DNA from: Diphasiastrum complanatum
Lineage: Eukaryota > Streptophyta > Lycopodiopsida > Lycopodiales > Lycopodiaceae
NCBI GenBank assembly: GCA_029204225.1
Contig: CM055098.1
Location: 10,164,746-10,228,745 of the forward strand
Length of the DNA: 64,000 nucleotides
Reading direction: 5' to 3'
The position numbers and the translations under genes were made by a program. Numbering within the stretch: position 1 is the stretch's first letter; every line of letters starts with the position of its first letter. This document shows positions 61,201 through 64,000 of this stretch, in pieces. Below the pieces are notes generated by a model that searched no databases, had not been told where the DNA came from, and saw nothing but the letters and a program-made list of their open reading frames with translations.

Positions 61201-61822
61201 AAGCACTGCTGATTGCAGCGTCTATTCCAAGTCGGTGCAACAATCCTTCATTATCATCACCTTATACATGGATGATATGTTGCTTTTCAGCAACAATACC
61301 AATTTGGTTAAGGATGCTAAACAGATGTTGTTTTATGAGTTCGACATGACTGATCTGGGTGAAGCTCACTTCAGTCTGGGCATTGAAATCCACACAGAAT
61401 GAGACGACTGATTTATATTACTCAACAAAGGTATCTTCACAATGCTCTTGACAGATATAATCTAATGAACTATAAATTAGTTCACTCACCGATGGATCCA
61501 GGCCTGCGTTTGTCAAAGGACCAATGTCCCCAGACCAAGCAGGAAGAGGAGCAGATGAGAGAGTATCCTTATCAATCGATACTTTGATCTCTTCATGTAC
61601 GCAATGGTTTGTACAAGACCTGACATCTCTTTTGCGGTAAGCTCACTGAACCAATATATGGCTAATCCTGGCATTACCCATTGGAAGGCTCTCGTAAGAG
61701 TCATGAGGTATATTCGAGCTACCATGGACTAGTGCATCTGTTATGGAGAAGTCAACAATGACAATCTCCATTAGCTCAGTGGATACTCTGATGCAAGTTG
61801 GGGAGGAGATGTAGACAACGAT
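58242..61822 (+). pseudogene. Copia gag-pol with many nonsense codons
   Basis: Gag starts MDFQGKARPIMDKLDGANYH at 58242, with TGA at 58302-58304 where the relative has TGG. Then come the zinc knuckle CGYCKRNNHEIQDC (about 58963), the protease start FLNSGATQIM (the catalytic Asp codon has become Asn), pre-integrase, and integrase (HIDICGRM; EFSRMTG; NNGGEY). Next are RT ([27 protein letters not shown], the YVDD motif changed to YMDD) and a truncated RNase H. Further stops at 61139, 61154, 61187, 61730 and 61772 all differ from the relative by a single transition. The copy is inactive. Confidence 0.9.
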
Positions 61823-62090
61823 GGGACAAGGGAAATAGAAGAACGCGAACAGAGAAGAGACCAGGAATATTGCGGAACAGCTCTCCCGTTACAATCAGCT
61901 GCTAGATACAAAAAACAGTCTAATAGAAAGTTTATGCTAAATATAATCACAGCTTTAAGTTTTCTAATTGCCCAACAAGATCTTAAAAATTAATTCATAC
62001 TCTCAAAACCAAGAGTACAGTCCATCAAAGAGATTAGAGATGGTTTGTGTGTGTGGTATTACTAAAGAATGGATTCAATATGAAGTACAG
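61823..62090. other. Unclassified junction sequence
   Basis: It begins GATGGGACAAGGGAAATAG directly at the break in the RNase H of the preceding element. On the minus strand it contains TGTTGGGCAATTAG near 61977, a TG start resembling an LTR. It may be part of another LTR element whose insertion or deletion truncated the 56.9-kb Copia. Confidence 0.35.
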
Positions 62091-63316
62091 TGTTGAAATG
62101 GATGGAAAGAGTAGTATGATATCACGAGTTCCTCAGATGTCAAAGACAGCCATCGTCTGATCAGAAAATGAGGAGTCGTAGACATCCGTGTTCTGATCAG
62201 AGTGAGTAAACAAGCACGATCAAACAGTGATGAAAGTGCATTCAATCACAACAAGCATTCATCTACGTTATACACGGATAGAAAAGTTGTTGCTGCTATA
62301 TTACACTAAAGCACAATACCAGTAGCAATTACAACCAAAAATTGATGGCGTAACTGGGAGGCTCAAATAATACATCTCATGGACGGACCCACTAATAATC
62401 TGTGCTTGGATGATCTATTTATAGACTTCATCCGTGTCTTAATTACATTGAATGTTTGTCACCTAATTAGAAAAGCCGTTGTACTTGGAAGTATATGGCT
62501 TTTGTGACAACTGTACATAGTGTATACGGTCAACAAATTAGGATCGTTGACGCAGATGAGGACGTCGCAAATTTTCTCACTTCGCAAATTTCGAGAAGTG
62601 GCTGGGAACGTACCTCGGTCAAATAGATGACCTTCGGCATTTTTCTCTCTCTTTGGGATTTTGCGAAAACCCGGAAGGTGCCCTAAACAAATTTAGGGTG
62701 CCCTTAGAAAGTTGAAGGTGCCCTCAAAAAAGCGAAGATGTCATTAATAATTTGACTTTCTCGCACTTTTTGGAAAAATGCGAAAAAGTTGAAGGTGCCT
62801 TTAAAACAACTTTAAGGTGCCCTTAAAAAGTTGGCGAAGGTGTCTTTAACAGTTTAACCCTTAAAAATAGAGAACTTTTTGGAATTTATCTTTGTTCGCA
62901 TTTTTAAAAAAAATGCAAAAAAGCCGAAGGTGTTGAAAATAGTTAAACTATTGAGCTGTGAACAAGTTGACTTCTTCAAAATAGTTGAACGGAAGAAGTC
63001 GAAGGTAAGTGTTGCAGTTTTCGAGAAAGTGCGAAAAATATGAACTGTGTGATACTTAGTGTATTTTTGCAGACTGCTGAAAAAGTAATGTAAATCTGCA
63101 AACTTGTTTTAAATGCAAGTTTGTGGAAGTCTTTGAAGATGGCCAAGTCTTCAATGACTTCAAGTTATTAAACTTAACATATGAACTTGAAATTATAATA
63201 GGATTGGTTACCCTTTGCTGGAGATCAGCCGGAAGCCCGTTGTAGACGTTCTTCAAGTAATTGGCTATCTAAGTTATGATTCACCAAGGAGACAACTGTG
63301 GGCTTAACTTCCAACA
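62091..63316 (-). repeat. Probable 3' LTR of a minus-strand Copia at the right edge
   Basis: On the minus strand the RNase H end is followed by the polypurine tract TTAAGGGGGAC and then TGTTGGAAG at 63316. The plus-strand start TGTTGAAATGG at 62091 gives matching TGTTG...CAACA ends and a 1226-bp length. The upper boundary is firm, the lower less so. It contains two exact GAAGGTGCCCT copies (62674 and 62714) and several near copies to 62960. Confidence 0.6.
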
Positions 63317-63329
63317 GTCCCCCTTAAGG

Positions 63330-64000
63330 TCACGGTTGGTGCCTTGGTATCTTCGTCGGGTTCAGCATGCTGAAGAACTTCTGATGCTTGATCCTGGGAA
63401 GCGTTTTGGTGAAGATGTCTGCGACCATTTCTGTTGTGGAGCAGTATTGAAGGATCACTTGCCCTGAGAAGACTTTCTCCCGAATAAAATGATACTGGAT
63501 TTTTATGTGCTTGGATTTGCCATGAAATCTGGGATTCAGTGACAGTGAAATATAGCTCAAGTTGTCACACAGAATGGTGGTAGCATTGAACTGAGTGTGA
63601 TGTAAGTCGTGAAGTAACAACCTGATCCATACAGCTTCTTTTAAAGCTTGACATGCTGTGATGTACTCTACCTCAGTCGAAGAAAGCGCAACTGATTTTT
63701 GCTTCCTTGATTTCCACGAAATCGGTCCCCCTACCAGATAGAAACAGATTCTGTAGGTAGATTTTTTGGTAGAGACTGTTACTCCCGAATCTGAGTCGGA
63801 GTAGCCTCGCAAAACGAGTGGGTCGATAGCATTTCCATCGTAACATAAGATCTGATCTAAACTTCCCTGAATATATCTCATCACTCTCTTTAATGCTTTC
63901 CAATGAGAGATCCTAGGATTAGACGTGAATTGACTTAACGTGCTAACGGTGTATGCTAAATCTATCTAGTACACAACATTGCATACAATAGAGATCCAAT
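63330..64000 (-). pseudogene. Copia RT tail and RNase H, running off the window
   Basis: From the right edge the minus strand reads IGSLLYAMLCTR. After a 1-bp loss near 63965 it gives DLAYTVSTLSQF, SHWKALKRVMRYIQGS, then RNase H (GYSDSDSG; ISWKSRKQKSVALSSTEVEY; CDNLSYISLSLNPRFHGKSKH; ADIFTKTLP) and a stop at 63330. The RNase H itself is open. The rest of the element lies beyond 64000. The frameshift would break pol. Confidence 0.9.

Larger units (their letters stand above)
56930..61822 (+). mobile_element. Decayed Ty1/copia element, 3'-truncated
   Basis: Left LTR 56930-58034 (starts TGTTGG, ends CGACA), then a degenerate primer-binding site TGGTACCAGAG at 58035. The coding order is gag, protease, integrase, RT and RNase H. 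It is the same family as the 19.6-kb element: identical start MDFQ, and near-identical hinge and RT. RNase H stops abruptly at about 61822, after SWGGDVDN. No polypurine tract or right LTR follows. Confidence 0.9.

Overview
The window looks like nuclear DNA from a land plant with a large, transposon-rich genome. Its genes are split by GT-AG introns, some kilobases long. Most of the remaining sequence is Ty1/copia LTR retrotransposons, LINE relics, foldback elements and long CT/GA microsatellites. A fern or other seed-free plant would fit, but nothing here settles the species. I see no rRNA, tRNA, CRISPR array or bacterial operon.

Three host genes can be modelled exon by exon. (1) The 3' half of an SCY1-like pseudokinase gene (SCYL1/CTEXP type) lies on the + strand at 3401-13572. 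It has seven exons, all phase-consistent, and the kinase domain lies upstream of the window. Its introns hold a degraded LINE, an ~530-bp foldback element with an 8-bp target duplication, and a CT microsatellite. (2) A complete seven-exon gene for a 463-residue ParA/Soj-type deviant-Walker ATPase lies on the - strand at 35541-38554. It has no visible transit peptide and ends in a basic, NLS-like tail. Its upstream region is a 511-bp imperfect inverted repeat rich in CACGTG/ACGT elements. (3) A plant multi-pass membrane protein of unidentified family lies on the - strand at about 44354-48395.

The rest is mostly mobile DNA. At 14-16 kb are one clear and one possible foldback element. At 18.1-25.5 kb is an old minus-strand Copia relic, split by a younger plus-strand Copia (19597-24386; target duplication TACCA). 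At 27163-33196 is a recent minus-strand Copia with 650-bp LTRs that differ at about 10 positions; its reverse transcriptase has been replaced by an unrelated open reading frame of about 1.06 kb. A related module sits in the 18-19 kb relic. At 50298-51347 is an LTR carrying a GA microsatellite of about 111 bp. At 52-56 kb is a decayed minus-strand Copia. At 56930-61822 is a decayed plus-strand Copia of the same family as the 19.6-kb one. A further minus-strand Copia runs off the right edge.

The strongest candidates for something undescribed are the nuclear-encoded ParA-like ATPase with its palindromic, ACGT-rich promoter, and the Copia lineage that has exchanged its reverse transcriptase for an unknown module.
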